The notes under the pieces: model-generated
What the model was told of the DNA's origin: nothing
Database searches by the model: none
What the model saw: only the letters and a program-made list of their open reading frames with translations
Assembly (NCBI RefSeq): GCF_026914185.1
Contig: NC_070565.1
Location: forward strand, 372,001-436,000
Direction: 5' to 3'
DNA from: Puccinia triticina
Taxonomy: Eukaryota > Basidiomycota > Pucciniomycetes > Pucciniales > Pucciniaceae
Length of the DNA: 64,000 bases
Made by a program: the position numbers and the translations under genes
Part shown: in pieces, positions 11,711-22,769 of the stretch
Numbering within the stretch: the first letter of the stretch is position 1
Layout: every line of letters starts with the position of its first letter

Positions 11711-12405
11711 CCGGATGCGCGAGCTTAACAAAGCCTCACTGTGAGAGCCCCGAAGGGGCAGCCCCGCAGGGTCTCTGTCTCACAGAGAGGCTTACCTGCA
11801 AAAACCTGTATCTGGCCTGAGAGCCCCAGGAATATCAGCCTGTATCAGGCTTTTTTTCACTCTTTTCATTTTTAAACATCAACCATTGGCCCGTTGAGGT
11901 CGCCCTTCTGGACTTAAGAAGTGCTTGGGAGTGCGCTTCTTCTGATGCAATTTGGGCCTTGTAGCTGCTGATATAATGCCTGATCCTCCCGGTTGAAATT
12001 TCCAATCATGGAGGAAAAGTGGCTGTGTAGGGAGTGAGATTTACTGTACAGAACTGTACAACTCTATTAGATGACCTCAAAGGATTCTTGGAAAGTGAGC
12101 TCCTTTGAGCCAATCTCCAGCTCATGGGAGGAGGGCATTGGTGGCATGCTTACCACCAATTTGAAGAGGAGATGCAGGTCTTTCACCGGTTCAAGAGGCG
12201 GGCAACATGCCCTCTGGGGAGTGGGGGATTTGGGGGCACAAAGTTGGCCACCTGCAAAAAACACCAACTGCACGCGGGGATCTCACGCCAGGAATCGTGG
12301 ATTGCACGCAAGTCCCTCCCTGACAGGAGGTCGCACTTTGTGCAAGGCGCTTCGCGCCCCTGCCCCCCGGCAGGCGAGGGACTTGTGCTAAGTTCGCCGG
12401 ATGCG
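11711..12405. mobile_element. MULE-like MITE, copy B (nested)
   Basis: The element runs 11720-12396 (677 bp) with ends CGAGCTTAACAAAG and, reversed, CGAACTTAGCAC. The flanking CCGGATGCG is duplicated exactly (11711-11719 and 12397-12405), a 9-bp target duplication. It sits inside the hAT-like element, so it inserted later. Confidence 0.82.
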
Positions 12406-12428
12406 AAGCGCCCATCTCTAATGAATTC

Positions 12429-13344
12429 TGTGCACCTCATTAGGGACAGATCGCCTGAGAACCCGAGCCACAGCAAGTGGAGAGCCACCCCTGAACCTGA
12501 GAGGAACACCCCGAGTCCCCCACAGTGGCCTACTCGTGTAACTTACGAGATGGATATTGAGGAGTTGAGGAAAGCTCTAAACCGAGCAGGCCTAGCGGAG
12601 AAGTACAGCGACGTCATTCGCGGCTTCAAAGAAGGTTTCCACCAAGGGATCCCAGAACACGACCTGCGTCCCGGAATCCCATACTACACCCCACCAAACC
12701 ACCAAGGTGCCTTGTTAGTGAGAGAAAAAATCAAAACCACCATTGCAAAAGAGATCGCGGCAGGAAGGATGTTTGGGCCGTTCTCTCACAAACAACTGAT
12801 GGAACAATATAGCTTCTTCCAAACAAACCCTTTAGGCGCCGCGATAAACGGTGACAGGTAAATTTGCCCAATAAATGACCTGTTGTTCCCTCGGAACGAC
12901 CCCAAGATCCCTTCGGTTAATTTTTTCGTGGACAAACTCAATTACATGACAACTTGGGATGATTTTGAAGCAAAATCACGTTTCTTCTGCAGCCAAACCC
13001 AGCCGTTACTCTTAGCAATCTTTGACTGGGAGAAGGCTTACTGCCAGATCCCTAAATCCAAAGACCAGTGGCGCTATTTGATGGTCAAAGACTTCAACGG
13101 GGGAATTCTCATTGACAAACAAATTGCATTTGGCGGAGTAGCGGGATGTGGATCATTCGGCAGACCAGCAGACACCTGGAAAGAACTGATGCAGAAAGAG
13201 TTTGACCTGGTCAACATCTTCCGATGGGTTGACAACAACCTCTTTGTCAAGACAACCCACATATATAGTTCTTTCTTCCCACATTCTGATGAAAAGTATT
13301 GGTTCCTTGAGCTCACTCTCCAACAGGTTACACTTCAAGGATAA
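12429..13344 (+). pseudogene. DIRS-like reverse transcriptase, broken
   Basis: The frame from 12429 reads DIEELRKALNRAGLAEKYSD, then FKEGFHQGIPEHDL, NHQGALLVREKI, AGRMFGPFSHKQL and NPLGAAINGD. It hits TAA at 12859-12861 and continues in the same frame with INDLLFPRNDPKIPSVNFFV, FDWEKAYCQIP, FGGVAGCGSFGRPADTWKEL and IFRWVDNNLFVK. These are hallmark blocks of the RT of fungal DIRS/Ngaro-type elements. The catalytic box reads WVDNN where VDDN is usual, so a catalytic Asp is replaced. Similarity fades after about 13270, and RNase H and recombinase are missing downstream. ATG 12550 is the first internal Met. Confidence 0.75.
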
Positions 13345-14100
13345 TTGAATTCCCCAAAAAAATTACTTAAAGTTTGAGGTTGGGAAAATCATTGAAAAAG
13401 ATCACTCCCTACTGAAAAAAAAATGCTAACTGAGCGTGCTCAGCCAAAAAAAAAAAAGTGTCAGACTGAGTAAAAAACAATGGGGCACATTTTTGGGGTG
13501 ATTTGTTGGAGGGGCCTGCATGAGGCCCGCATGGGCCCCTACCAAGCCCATTGGGCCCATTGAAAAAATAGCACTTGTTTGGAATTCCCATGCTCTGCTA
13601 AAATGTGAAATGGGTCAAACTGAATAAAAAACAAGGGGGCACATTTTTGGGGAGATTTTTTGGACAGGCCTGAATGAGGCCCACATGGCCCCCACAAAGC
13701 CCACTGGGCCCATTGAAAGAGTAGCCTTGGTTAAGAAAGCATATGCTCAGCTAAGAAATAAAAATGTGTCAGACTGAGTAATAAACCTGGGGGCACATTT
13801 TTGGGGAGGCTTTTTGGACGGGCCTGCATCAGGCCCGTACAAGCCAACAAGCTTACTAGGGAAAGGGATGGGCCTGGACATACCTTCTGTGAGTGCACAA
13901 ATGTCATACAGATGTCAGAAGCCCTTCAATATCTTCTTTTGATTATTGGTCAATTGGTGCTGTTCTGAAACATCATATGAGCATTCTTAACAGACTACTT
14001 TTGGGTTGGCCCAGCCAGCTTTGGGTGGGCGCGTAAGGGCCTGATGCAGGTCTGTCAATAAGCCCTCCCCAATGCCAGTAGGAATCCTGCCGTCCTGCTT
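13345..14100. repeat. RT decay zone and ~153-bp tandem repeat
   Basis: From about 13425 to 13850 a unit of roughly 153 bp occurs about 2.5 times, marked by GTCAGACTGAGTAA and GGGGCACATTTTTGGGG and by GGCCTGCATGAGGCCCGCAT. No gene. Confidence 0.7.
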
Positions 14101-14189
14101 GGCTGAGAGGGGCTGTTAGGAGCAGTCCCTTGTCTTGGCAAGCTTATCCAGCTTGGAGAGCTGGTCACATATCCAGCTCCCTGAGTGGA

Positions 14190-14610
14190 CTCACCTCTTT
14201 GATGGAAGGCATTCCTCTGATCAACAAGGTGTACAAAAATCCAACAGGAGGGATTGATTCCTTCAGTCATAGGTGTGTAAACCTTCTTAACCACATTGAT
14301 TCCTCTGGTGGAAGAGTTTTACATAAATCCAACAGGAGGGATTTATTCCTGTGGTCAGAGGTATGTACACCTTGACGGCAGGTATTCCTCTGGTCAAAGA
14401 GGTATGTACACCTGCTTGACCAGAGGGATCCCTCTGGTAAAAGAGATGTACATAGCTCTTGAACAGGAATCCCTCCATCAGAGGGGGGGTATGCCTCCTC
14501 AGCCAGGGGGATTCCTCCAGTCAAAGAGGCAGTGCACCTCTTTGACAGGAGGAATCCCTACAATTGAGGACTGTGATTGGAGGCATTTCCCCAGTAAGAG
14601 ATGTGCAATT
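14190..14610. repeat. Palindromic-unit array 2 (about 60-bp period)
   Basis: Degenerate tandem units each contain a palindrome of the type CCAGAGGGATCCCTCTGG with a TATGTACAC-type linker. It is the same architecture as array 1 but unrelated in sequence. Confidence 0.7.
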
Positions 14611-15000
14611 GTTGGAATTTCTCCAGCCAGAGCCTCAGAAGTCAATTTGACTTGCAGCACAGCAGTTATACTGTTGTATTACGTGTAATCCAACAATAAA
14701 AATGTGGTGCAAACAAGACAACCTGTGGGTCACAGATGTATGGTGAGTACTTTTACCAAATACTTGACTTTTGTTCATTCCAAGATCCTGGCACCTGCAC
14801 CCACACCTGGCAACTGTACATGAGTACTTGTTGTAAGCCTGAAAGTACTACTCTACAGGTGCTGTGTACTTGCCAAGGAGTACTTTTTGTAATCCCTATG
14901 AATAAGCATGTCTTGCACTGCTTCAACAGATGGCATGTTTGATGGTTACAGAAGAAGATATGCCTGGAAGTATCTCAATTGCCACAGCCTTGTGTTGATA

Positions 15001-15251
15001 CAACACTACAAGAAAAACTCTGGAAACTGCTAGCAGTTGAGATGCAGAAGCTCAAAGGAAGCTTGAGGTCATACTCAAGCCTTTCTCAAAGTTTATTTCA
15101 ACCAAGGGTGAATGCACAGTCACTGTGCAACGTGCACAGTGACTGTGCATGAAAGGGTATGATGTACTTATGTGGAGTTACAATGGCAGTTACCCTGGAG
15201 TATGCCACGTGTCAACTGCTGGCAGTTTCTAGAGTTTTTCTTGCAGTGCAA
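15001..15251. mobile_element. CACTA-type MITE, copy 1
   Basis: The element occupies 15004-15248. The ends CACTACAAGAAAAACTCT and, reversed, CACTGCAAGAAAAACTCT carry the classic CACTA terminus, with an exact 3-bp CAA duplication on both sides (15001-15003, 15249-15251). An internal hairpin (15117-15150) repeats GCACAGTCACTGTGCA and its variants. Copy 2 lies at 63567-63819. Confidence 0.8.
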
Positions 15252-17416
15252 GCATGACTAGAGCAGAGATTGATATTGGTTGAACATGACATCAAGCTAG
15301 CACATAACTGAGTTAAAACTGAGGCAAAGCTCACATCCGGCAGACTTCCTGAAAGAAGTTACCATCTGGCACTCTCTGGAGAGTGTGACCATTCCCCAGG
15401 TGTGCCATTTTTGTGCCTACCATTTTGGGTTTTTGCCAAAAAAAAATCATACATTTTCATTACAGTTTGGAATCAATCTGGGGGGAGAATAGAGCTGGAG
15501 AGGTATAGGTGCTTTGTGGGCTTCCTCTCTGGGGAAAAAGAAAAAGATATAAGAGTACATACTTTTAAGAAAATATGTGGCTATGGAGATTCTTGAGGTA
15601 TCTCTAGAGTTTACTTTAATGGGTATACTAAGCTAATATTAGAAAAAGGAATATCAAGCTTGGCTTCTTGCCTCATCTGATTTATTACCATAAGCAAGGC
15701 TAATGAATTTTGTCCAGTCATCTGTATTTCTGGTACAGGATCTGATGAGGAACAAAAGGTATGACCAAAGAGGGCAGAAATATGGTGAGGCTGAGTTGGA
15801 GTTGAGTAAAGCAGAGAACAAAGATGAAACAGTGGAAATTCACAGTCAAGGGGTTAAGGCTGAAGCTGCCATGTGGATGGAAATTTCTGGAAAGAGGATG
15901 GAAGCAAAGGAGGTGGAGAGACAATGAAAAAAGGGATGAAAAAGCCAAAAGAAAATATTATATATCACATGAAAGGCTGATAAGGGAGAGGCTGAAACCA
16001 AGGAGAAAAGGGGGTAACAAAGCTGGGATCTCTATAGTAATTACATGGCTGGATAAATCTAGAATGGGAACTGTCATGCTGGACTGGGAATAGATGAAAT
16101 ATGATGATTTTATAGGTGGGTATCCAGAAGGTGTGGGAAAGGGGAATAGTGAAATTGAGGGCCTGCTTGTTGGTGTGGTCCTGGTCTTGATCCTTGAAGG
16201 AGGTGGGGGCTTGAGTAGTCCAGAGGGGTTTATATCAAGGTGAAAAAGCTTTGTTTTTGGAGCCATATCCAGGATTGGCTTACCACAACTGTCATTTACA
16301 GGGGGCTTCCTGTATCCTGCATCAACACTGGTGTTAAATGCATACCAATTCTGGTGTTACTTGCATGAAATATGATGTACATGTTTGTTTGGCCCCCACA
16401 GGCTATTTTTTTAGTCATATGTAGATATGTAAATTACTCAACCTTAACTGGTATTCTACAAGCCCAGCCATCCCTTGTATATCCTCTCTGACTGTATGGT
16501 TATATTAATGTGGGTTACATGGTGGGTGGGCCATGTCAGAAAAGGCCCATGAACTTGGAGGAAACACCCCAAAGCTATGCATGCCCATCAGTTTCAGGGT
16601 ATGCGCAAAGAAAAATGTGTACGGTTGCCAGTATGGGAAGTCCAACAGGCATCTTTGGATACTAAAGCTGAAATGTGCTGTCATAAATCCCTGGTGCAAT
16701 TGGTGTTGGTCGGCCCCAGGGCTTGCATACTTTTTAGTTTGCAAAAACATCTGTTGTTCCTTTTCAATGGAAAATTTAAAATATGCTTTAGACAGATTAG
16801 TTTGCACAAAAGTTTTGCGCAAAGTTTTTACGCATAGGATAAATCATTCAGAACCAGATTTAAGTGGATTTCAAAATGAAAATAGAACGCAAAACTGTTT
16901 GAATATAGGGGAATGTAGATACCTATATTGTCCCCAATAATGTAAATTTGTGCATGTAAAGCTGGTGAATTAATTTTATGTTTATCCAACAAAATAAGAC
17001 GCAATGTTCATGAAAATGCCATGCAAAACTGCACTAGAGGCCAAGGCGGCTTTGCTGCTGCAAAGCCCGGGTTCACTTGGGTGGCCTCCCCTGTTCATGA
17101 TCTTTTACTGCGTGAATTGGCCTATGTAGTGAGAGTCCAGATATGACTGTATTATCAAAATTTATTTGAAAGATACTTAGGAGCTTGTTGTGCACAGGAA
17201 TTTTTGTGGACTTGACGTCTCTTGACGACGACGTCAAGCCCCCCTCCGTCTGTTGCTCAACCAGTTGTTGCGGTAGAGGAAGGTACTTTTTGGTGAGCTT
17301 GGTGACAGGCAGCCTTTCAGATCTTCACTTGGAGGATGTCACCTTTCAGCTAAACCTGCAGGCTGCTGGGCGCTGTATGTATTCAGAGGCCTCATTTCCT
17401 TTTCAGCAACAACTGC
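15252..17416. other. Gene-poor stretch
   Basis: I find no supportable gene. The longest ATG frame is 135 codons (16533-16940, plus) and has no recognisable motif. A tract at 15,700-16,260 is purine-rich on the plus strand. Confidence 0.35.
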
Positions 17417-17745
17417 TACACCACGGGTGCACTAAAAGTTTCTGAGGTGGTCTTGAGAACCAAATTGGTTGGATAGTGGTTTTCAGGACCGAATTGGTCT
17501 GAATTTGGTTTGGGAACCCATCTGGTTACCAATTTGGTTCCCAGAACCATTTTGTGAGAGAGTGACCACCGTCCTCTAAGAGATTTGGTTTTCAGAACCA
17601 ATCTCGCAACCTTTTCCCAAATGTTGTGGGATTGGTTCTGGAAACCAAAATGGTTGTGATAAATGTTTGCAAAACCAAAAAGGGTTAGCGCAGCGGTTCT
17701 GTGAACCAATGGAAGTTCCCAGAAATATTTTTTGGAACCATCCTT
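17417..17745. mobile_element. Left part of a TA-inserting element (CACCAC ends)
   Basis: It begins TA then CACCACGGGTGCAC (17419), the same terminus as the intact element at 42402-43273. Its interior is dominated by AACCAAATTGGTT-type palindromic words. I found no matching right end nearby. A right end of the same type lies at 23320. Confidence 0.5.
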
Positions 17746-18599
17746 ACGTACATGGGCAGGCAGTCTGACAACTGCAAACGTGGCAAGCTGGGGACTGCGG
17801 GCCGCGCAGCGACTTATACCATCTAAATATTTAGAGCATCCACCACCGTCTAGGTAAATCTTTAGGTAGCCAGCGAGTCCCGCGAGGCTCGGTTGCTTAG
17901 CTAAAGAAAAAACTCACCCTCATTGCTAGGTAGCGGCTCGGTAGACAACACCAATTTAGATAAAGACACCACCACCACCCTGGTGTCTACATACATAAAT
18001 ATGTACACCCCTCTTTAAGCAACACACAGGACCCTGGAAACCCCCTATAAATGGGGGTAATGTAAAATCCGGAATTTCACCAAAATTCATACATTTTTTG
18101 ACTCCATTAATACACGTTTCATGCCTACGCTCAGGGGATTTCCCAGTTTTTCATACATTTTTAATGCCTACCATTTTTTTTCCCCGTGGGGGGCACCAAG
18201 CCTGCTTTCCTTGCAGCTAGAAATTTCTGCGAGCTTCAGGGGCACCAGTATGGGTAAATACACAAAGGAAAACAACAAAATCAGAATTTATTGAATTACT
18301 GTAAGTTTTACTAACTATAACCAACTGGAACTTCACTTACTTGTTGAGATTTGACTTGAGGAAGGTGAAGTTGAGAGGCGAGTAGGAGGGGTTGAAAGAG
18401 GAGCAATGATCTTTAGGATTTGGGAACACTTGATCTTTGATGTTAGAGCTCTGACTCAATGATTTTATTTCATACTTGAGGAGCGGACATGTATACACAA
18501 CTAGAGAGCCCCCTGCACAAGATCCAGAGGGGGCCTAACAGCATGTAACAAACAAGACAAAATGAACTAACATCTGTAACAAGTCAGTGACAGGAACAA

Positions 18600-18750
18600 G
18601 AACCGGGACTGGAGACTGGGGACAGGACAGGAACTGAGACTGGGGACAGGACAGGAACTGAGACTGGGGACAGGACAGGAACTGAGACTGGGGACAGGAC
18701 AGGAACTGGAACAGGGAACAGAACAGGAACAGGAACAGGAACAGGAGCAG
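18600..18750. repeat. GGGACAGGACAGGAACTGAGACT minisatellite
   Basis: A unit of about 24-25 bp (GGAACTGAGACTGGGGACA) repeats about four to five times, then degrades to AGGAAC hexamers. The array resumes at 19141, so the element 18752-19140 was inserted into it. Confidence 0.8.
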
Positions 18751-18751
18751 G

Positions 18752-19140
18752 CAACAAAGGGTAGTTACGCTACGTGTAACGCGTAGATAACGGTAACGTA
18801 ACAGAATTTTTGCCGTTATCTACGCGTTACGCGTAACGGCGGTGCGATTACGTTAGCGCACCATATTAAGCCCTTTTTTTTTATTCTCGTTGCGTTATCC
18901 GGGCGCGCGGAGCCCCTGAGAATGGGCAAAAAATTAGGCTAAAAAAGCCTTAAATGGTCAGTTATCGCGTTATCCGGGGGATAACGCGATAACGGGCCTC
19001 AAAAATTAGGCCTGTTACGTTACGCGCGGGGCCTGAAATGTACCTGTTACTAGTAAAGTAACGGGGGGCCCAGATAACGGGGGTAGTTACGTTACCAAAA
19101 TCGTGTGGATAACGCAATGTAACGCAACTACCCTTTGTTG
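18752..19140. mobile_element. CAAC...GTTG element 1
   Basis: The ends are CAACAAAGGGTAGTT and its reverse complement. Flanks GAGCAGG and GAACAGG match at 6 of 7 positions. The interior (389 bp in total) is saturated with GTTACG/CGTAAC and GTTATC/GATAAC words. No ORF. Confidence 0.7.
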
Positions 19141-19231
19141 GAACAGGAACAAGAACAGGGACAGGAACTGGAACTGGAACATGAACAGGGACAGGAACAT
19201 GAAAATAAAGAAAGTGAGCAGACTAAAGTTC

Positions 19232-19855
19232 TCAGATTCTGACACGGTCCTTTATTATGATCGCATATTTCCCGTAGATCAATTCATTTGTTTTTGAGAT
19301 TGTATCATCTTGGGCAAGCAGCTGAGCATACACATCAACATTTGTTGATGTGTTTTGCACGTCGGACAGGTTGAATTGAACTTGTATGTTCCAGCGGTGC
19401 ATTCTAGAGATCGATGATTGCTGTGAGGTGTTTTCCTTGAGGACAAGAGCAACCAGCTTACTACATTCACTTGGTTGAAGAGATTCATACTCCTTTGATT
19501 CAGAACAATCCGGAGCAGCTAGAAGAAATTTTTTTTGTTTGACTTTCTCGTTGCCAGAATGACGGTGTTGATTCTGTGTATCATGTTCCTTGCGCAGCTC
19601 AATCATCAATTCACAGTTTAATTTATGAGCACCCCCGTCGGAACTCATGACAGCAAGTTGTTGTTTATCTTCGCTTCGCTCAGCAAGAAAATCAGCTGAT
19701 AGAGCTGGATCTTTATGTTGGATTGGATTGAGAAGATTTGCTATTGACATGCGAGTCTGACTAGCTATCTGTTCATGTTTGTCATCGATGTCGATGTGTT
19801 GGTAGGCCGAGTCAACTTGTTGCTTCTCTCCAATGGAGATGGCCGCCTCGTGCAT
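19232..19855 (-). CDS. Hypothetical 207-aa protein inside a transposable element
   Basis: One uninterrupted frame starts at ATG 19855 (MHEAAISIGEKQQVDSAYQH) and ends at TGA. The protein is acidic and polar, with serine, glutamine and glutamate runs, a lysine patch (NEKVKQKKF) and no signal peptide, membrane segment or zinc motif. Codon use looks coding-like and contrasts with the surrounding low-complexity DNA. Its location within the 35-bp TIR element suggests either an accessory gene of that element or captured host sequence. I do not recognise it. Confidence 0.4.
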   Translation of the reverse strand: MHEAAISIGEKQQVDSAYQHIDIDDKHEQIASQTRMSIANLLNPIQHKDPALSADFLAERSEDKQQLAVMSSDGGAHKLNCELMIELRKEHDTQNQHRHSGNEKVKQKKFLLAAPDCSESKEYESLQPSECSKLVALVLKENTSQQSSISRMHRWNIQVQFNLSDVQNTSTNVDVYAQLLAQDDTISKTNELIYGKYAIIIKDRVRI

Positions 19856-19987
19856 GATGTCAGAGATAGCTATCTATGCATGCAATAGTCCAATTTGGGC
19901 AAAACAGAAAACCCAGGTGCATATCAAGGGGGGCCAAGGGGCTCCAAGGGGTACATGTACATGACAAGGGAGGCCAGGAGGGTACAG

Positions 19988-20080
19988 GGGGGGGGGGGGG
20001 GGGGGGGGGGGTTGCTGTCAAGGGGGGGGGGGGGTTGCTGTCAAGGGGGGGGGGTCGCTGTTGAGGGGGGGGGGGGGGTT
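19988..20080. repeat. Cluster of long G runs
   Basis: Several runs of 8 to over 20 G residues are separated by GTTGCTGTCAA. These can form G-quadruplexes and are prone to replication slippage and assembly error. Confidence 0.8.
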
Positions 20081-20572
20081 GCTGCAACGGTGGGTCGCTA
20101 CTTTACGGTTATTGATATCGTAACGTTATCGTAGCGATTTTTGGTCCCTTTACGCTAACCGGAGCGGTAGCAATGGGGAAATGTGGTGCAATATTGATAT
20201 CGCACCGGGCGGGTGTTTTTTTTTTCAAGGCCGCTACAATACCTATGGGCAGAGCAGCAGGTATTCATCAACATATTGAGCAAGAAAAGGCCATTTCAGG
20301 GCTGATTTGGCCTTTCACTGCTCAATAAAGTGTTGCTCTGCTTGATAAGGGCCAATTTGACCCTTAATTGCTTAATAAAATGTTAATTTTCTCAATAACA
20401 CGTTACTTTACTAGTAACGGCTGTACAAAAAAACGCCAGTTACGATAACTGTGACGCGGCAATCCGCGCGCTAGCGTTAACAATAACTGTAAAAATGTTA
20501 GGCGCAGCTCGCTACTTTACTCTACAGCCCCGGTTATCGTAGAGTAAAGTAGCGACCCACCGTTGGTTGCTG
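20078..20572. mobile_element. CAAC...GTTG element 2
   Basis: The element spans 20085-20565. Its ends CAACGGTGGGTCGCTAC and reverse complement match for over 20 bp. GTTGCTG is duplicated exactly on both sides (20078-20084, 20566-20572). The interior is made of CGATAACG, GTTATCG and TACTTTAC words. No ORF. Confidence 0.8.
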
Positions 20573-20794
20573 CCGACGGGGGGGGGCAAAAAATGAGGAG
20601 CTTTTCCTGTGGACTAACATACATTTCTCATTACTACCCTCTTATCCACTGGATGTTTAACATACATTTGAGATGCGTACGTTGAACCCAAAAAAAGGCC
20701 ATTCATACACTTTTCATGCATACCATTTTTGGGTTTTTCCAAAAAATTCATACATTTTCATTACCCCCATTTATAGGGGGTTTCCAGGGTCCTC

Positions 20795-21440
20795 GGCACA
20801 CACAATGGTCATCCTATTGATCATGACCTGTCATCCTACTGGTCACATTGGTGACCGGTCATCCTATCAGTCGCATCAATGACCGGTCATTGTATCGACG
20901 GTCACATTGATGACCAGTCATCCTATCGGTCACATCGATGACCGGTCATCCTATCGGTCGCATTGATGACTGGTCATTGTATTGGTCACAGCAATGACCG
21001 GTCATCGTATCGGTCACATCAATGACCGGTCATTGTATTGGTCACATCAATGACCGGTCATTGTATCGGTCACATCAATGACCGGTCATCCTGTATTGAA
21101 CAACATGACGGTCATCCGATTGGATGCCCGGTCATCCTATTGATCACCGGTCACATCGATGACCGGTCATCCTAGTTTTGTTATGACTGGTCATCGTATT
21201 GATGCCCGGTCTATCAATGACCGGGCATCCTATTAATACCCAGTCTATCGATTACCAGTCGGTCTGACCAATATATTGATGACCGGTCGTTGTATCAATG
21301 ACCGTTATGTTATGAGCGGTCTATCAATGACTGGTCATCGTATTGACGCCCTGGCATCCTATTGATGCCCGGTCTTTCAATGGCCGGTCCTCCTGTTGAT
21401 AGTTGTTATGTACATGCCGGTCTATCGATGACAGGTCATC
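20795..21440. repeat. Palindromic-unit array 3 (about 29-bp period)
   Basis: About twenty units built on the perfect palindrome ATGACCGGTCAT with linkers such as TGTATCGGTCACATCA. It starts immediately outside the inner TIR element and degrades toward 21,440. Confidence 0.85.
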
Positions 21441-22019
21441 CAAGTTTTTTTTTGTTGGTGGAGGCCCGGAGGGGGGGGGGGGGGTAAGGGTTATACACAT
21501 GCAGCTATGTAGGATTATGTAGGCTCTGCAAAATCTTCCTTACGGAGGCTCTTTAGCGGTGGGTAAATCTAGCGAGCCTTTAAAGATTTACCGAACAACC
21601 ATTTAGCTAAAGAGCCCTAAAGAGGGCACGGGGGTGTAAAATCCCTTACATACTCTGTAAATCTGCCTTACCGAGCGGGTTTACAGAGACGGTGGTGGAT
21701 GCTCTTATGTCCGACCGGCCATTTGGAAACGTCCCCCAGTTGCTTCCTCCGACCGGAGACTTAAAAATCCCCTCAGTTGCTTCCATCCTTTGTCCCTCTT
21801 GTCCACGCACTCCATACCAGGCATTGCCCATCCCACATCTTGTCTTGCCCTGTCGCCTGTCCCGCTGATTGCCTTGTTTCTTGTCGCACATAGTCAGAGT
21901 CGAGAGAACTAGCGAGGATGTGCAATTCCGATCAAGACAAACCGTTGTCACCAGAACTGCCTTCCTCATCTTTTTTTATTATTTTGCAGCAGAGGAGAGA
22001 GAGAGCCAGCAAGCAAAGG

Positions 22020-22627
22020 ATGATTGGGACTGTTTTCGGGCACCATCGACAACTGGCGGTTATTCTGACGATGTGCAATCTTGGCTGGATGCTGACAAAT
22101 GGTGCAAGTCTGCGGCGGCAGTATCCCGACGACGGCGACATCCGCGGGTCTAGACTGGGGAGGGCAACAAGCGACGGACGACTGTGCGGTTCCGGGCGGA
22201 GACAATCGGGCCAAGGCCAATGCGCAAGTGGATCCGGCGCCTCCATTTCGTCCATCGCCATGCCCCGCCCGCCCTCCAGACCGCCCTTGCCCTCCCTCCC
22301 ACCGCACTCATGAAGGACGGCTACGTCGTCTCCCCCTCCCACGTCTCCGACGGCGGCGGCCCCAAGGGCGCATGCAGCTGGGAAAGCTCTGGCTGTCTGA
22401 GGACGCCCGAGCGCGGGTTCAACGGGTCCTTCGATATCGTCCACCCGGATCCCGGCTCGTGGGTTGTCAACTTTGATGATGGGTAACATCCATCCTTCTC
22501 TTCCCCCTCTTTGTTTGCCCAGATCCTTATCCCTCCCTCTCTCTCCCTTTCGTCCAGTCCGCTGTCTCCGTCCGAGACCCTGTACAAGATCCTCGATGAC
22601 TTCAACCTCAAGGCGACGCACTTCTGG
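22020..22627 (+). pseudogene. Chitin/polysaccharide deacetylase, truncated 5' fragment
   Basis: A signal-like N-terminus starts at ATG 22020 (MIGTVFGHHRQLAVILTMCN, then LGWMLTNGAS) and exon 1 probably ends at 22147. Exon boundaries between 22150 and 22300 are unclear. A clear block then reads SWESSGC and DIVHPDPGSWVVNFDDG up to 22482, an intron to 22557, and PLSPSETLYKILDDFNLKATHFW to 22627. FDDG followed by TLYKILDD and KATHFW is the first catalytic motif of carbohydrate-esterase family 4, which deacetylates chitin in cell walls. The rest of the barrel is absent: repeat DNA starts by about 22770. It is therefore a fragment unless a distant exon exists. Confidence 0.55.
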
Positions 22628-22769
22628 GTCCGTCCCTCTTTCCCTCTCTCTCCCCTTGTTGTCGCACACAAAGCCCACTCCGGGGCCGTTGGCCCGCTGC
22701 CCGTCTGCTTGGAGGGTGGCCAGTCCGTGGTATCAGCAGTAGTTTTCTATGTACATAGTTTATGTATTT

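Larger units (their letters stand above)
10791..12428. mobile_element. hAT-like non-autonomous element
   Basis: The element spans 10799-12420. The left end reads TAGAGATGGGCGC and the right end is its exact reverse complement, a typical hAT-type start. Flanking 8-mers ATGAAGTC (10791-10798) and ATGAATTC (12421-12428) differ at one base. The subterminal parts are built of GCGGGTAYCCGC-type palindromic words. It has been invaded by a MULE-like MITE (11720-12396) and carries the array at 10985-11620. It interrupts the DIRS-like element between gag and RT. Confidence 0.75.
18028..20793. mobile_element. Inner element with 35-bp perfect terminal inverted repeats
   Basis: Positions 18028-18062 and 20759-20793 are exact reverse complements, starting AGGACCCTGGAAACCCCC. 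Both ends also carry CATACATTTT motifs further in. The 2766-bp interior holds a 25-bp minisatellite, two small inserted elements (18752-19140, 20085-20565), a G-run cluster and a 207-aa minus-strand frame (19232-19855). No transposase motif is visible. Confidence 0.65.
17833..21705. mobile_element. Outer terminal-inverted-repeat element
   Basis: AGAGCATCCACCACCGTCT at 17833 recurs inverted at 21687-21705. Both ends continue inward with related TAAATC/GGTA-rich sequence. It contains the inner element 18028-20793 and array 3. No clear target duplication is visible, so the boundary is a proposal. A related pair of ends bounds 56644-58111. Confidence 0.5.

Noticed and set aside
16533..16940. 135-codon ATG frame
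   Set aside because: No motif or splice context in a repeat-rich tract. Cysteines are scattered without pattern.
21932..22678. 248-codon minus-strand frame
   Set aside because: It is antisense to the chitin-deacetylase fragment, whose plus-strand motifs and splice sites are specific.
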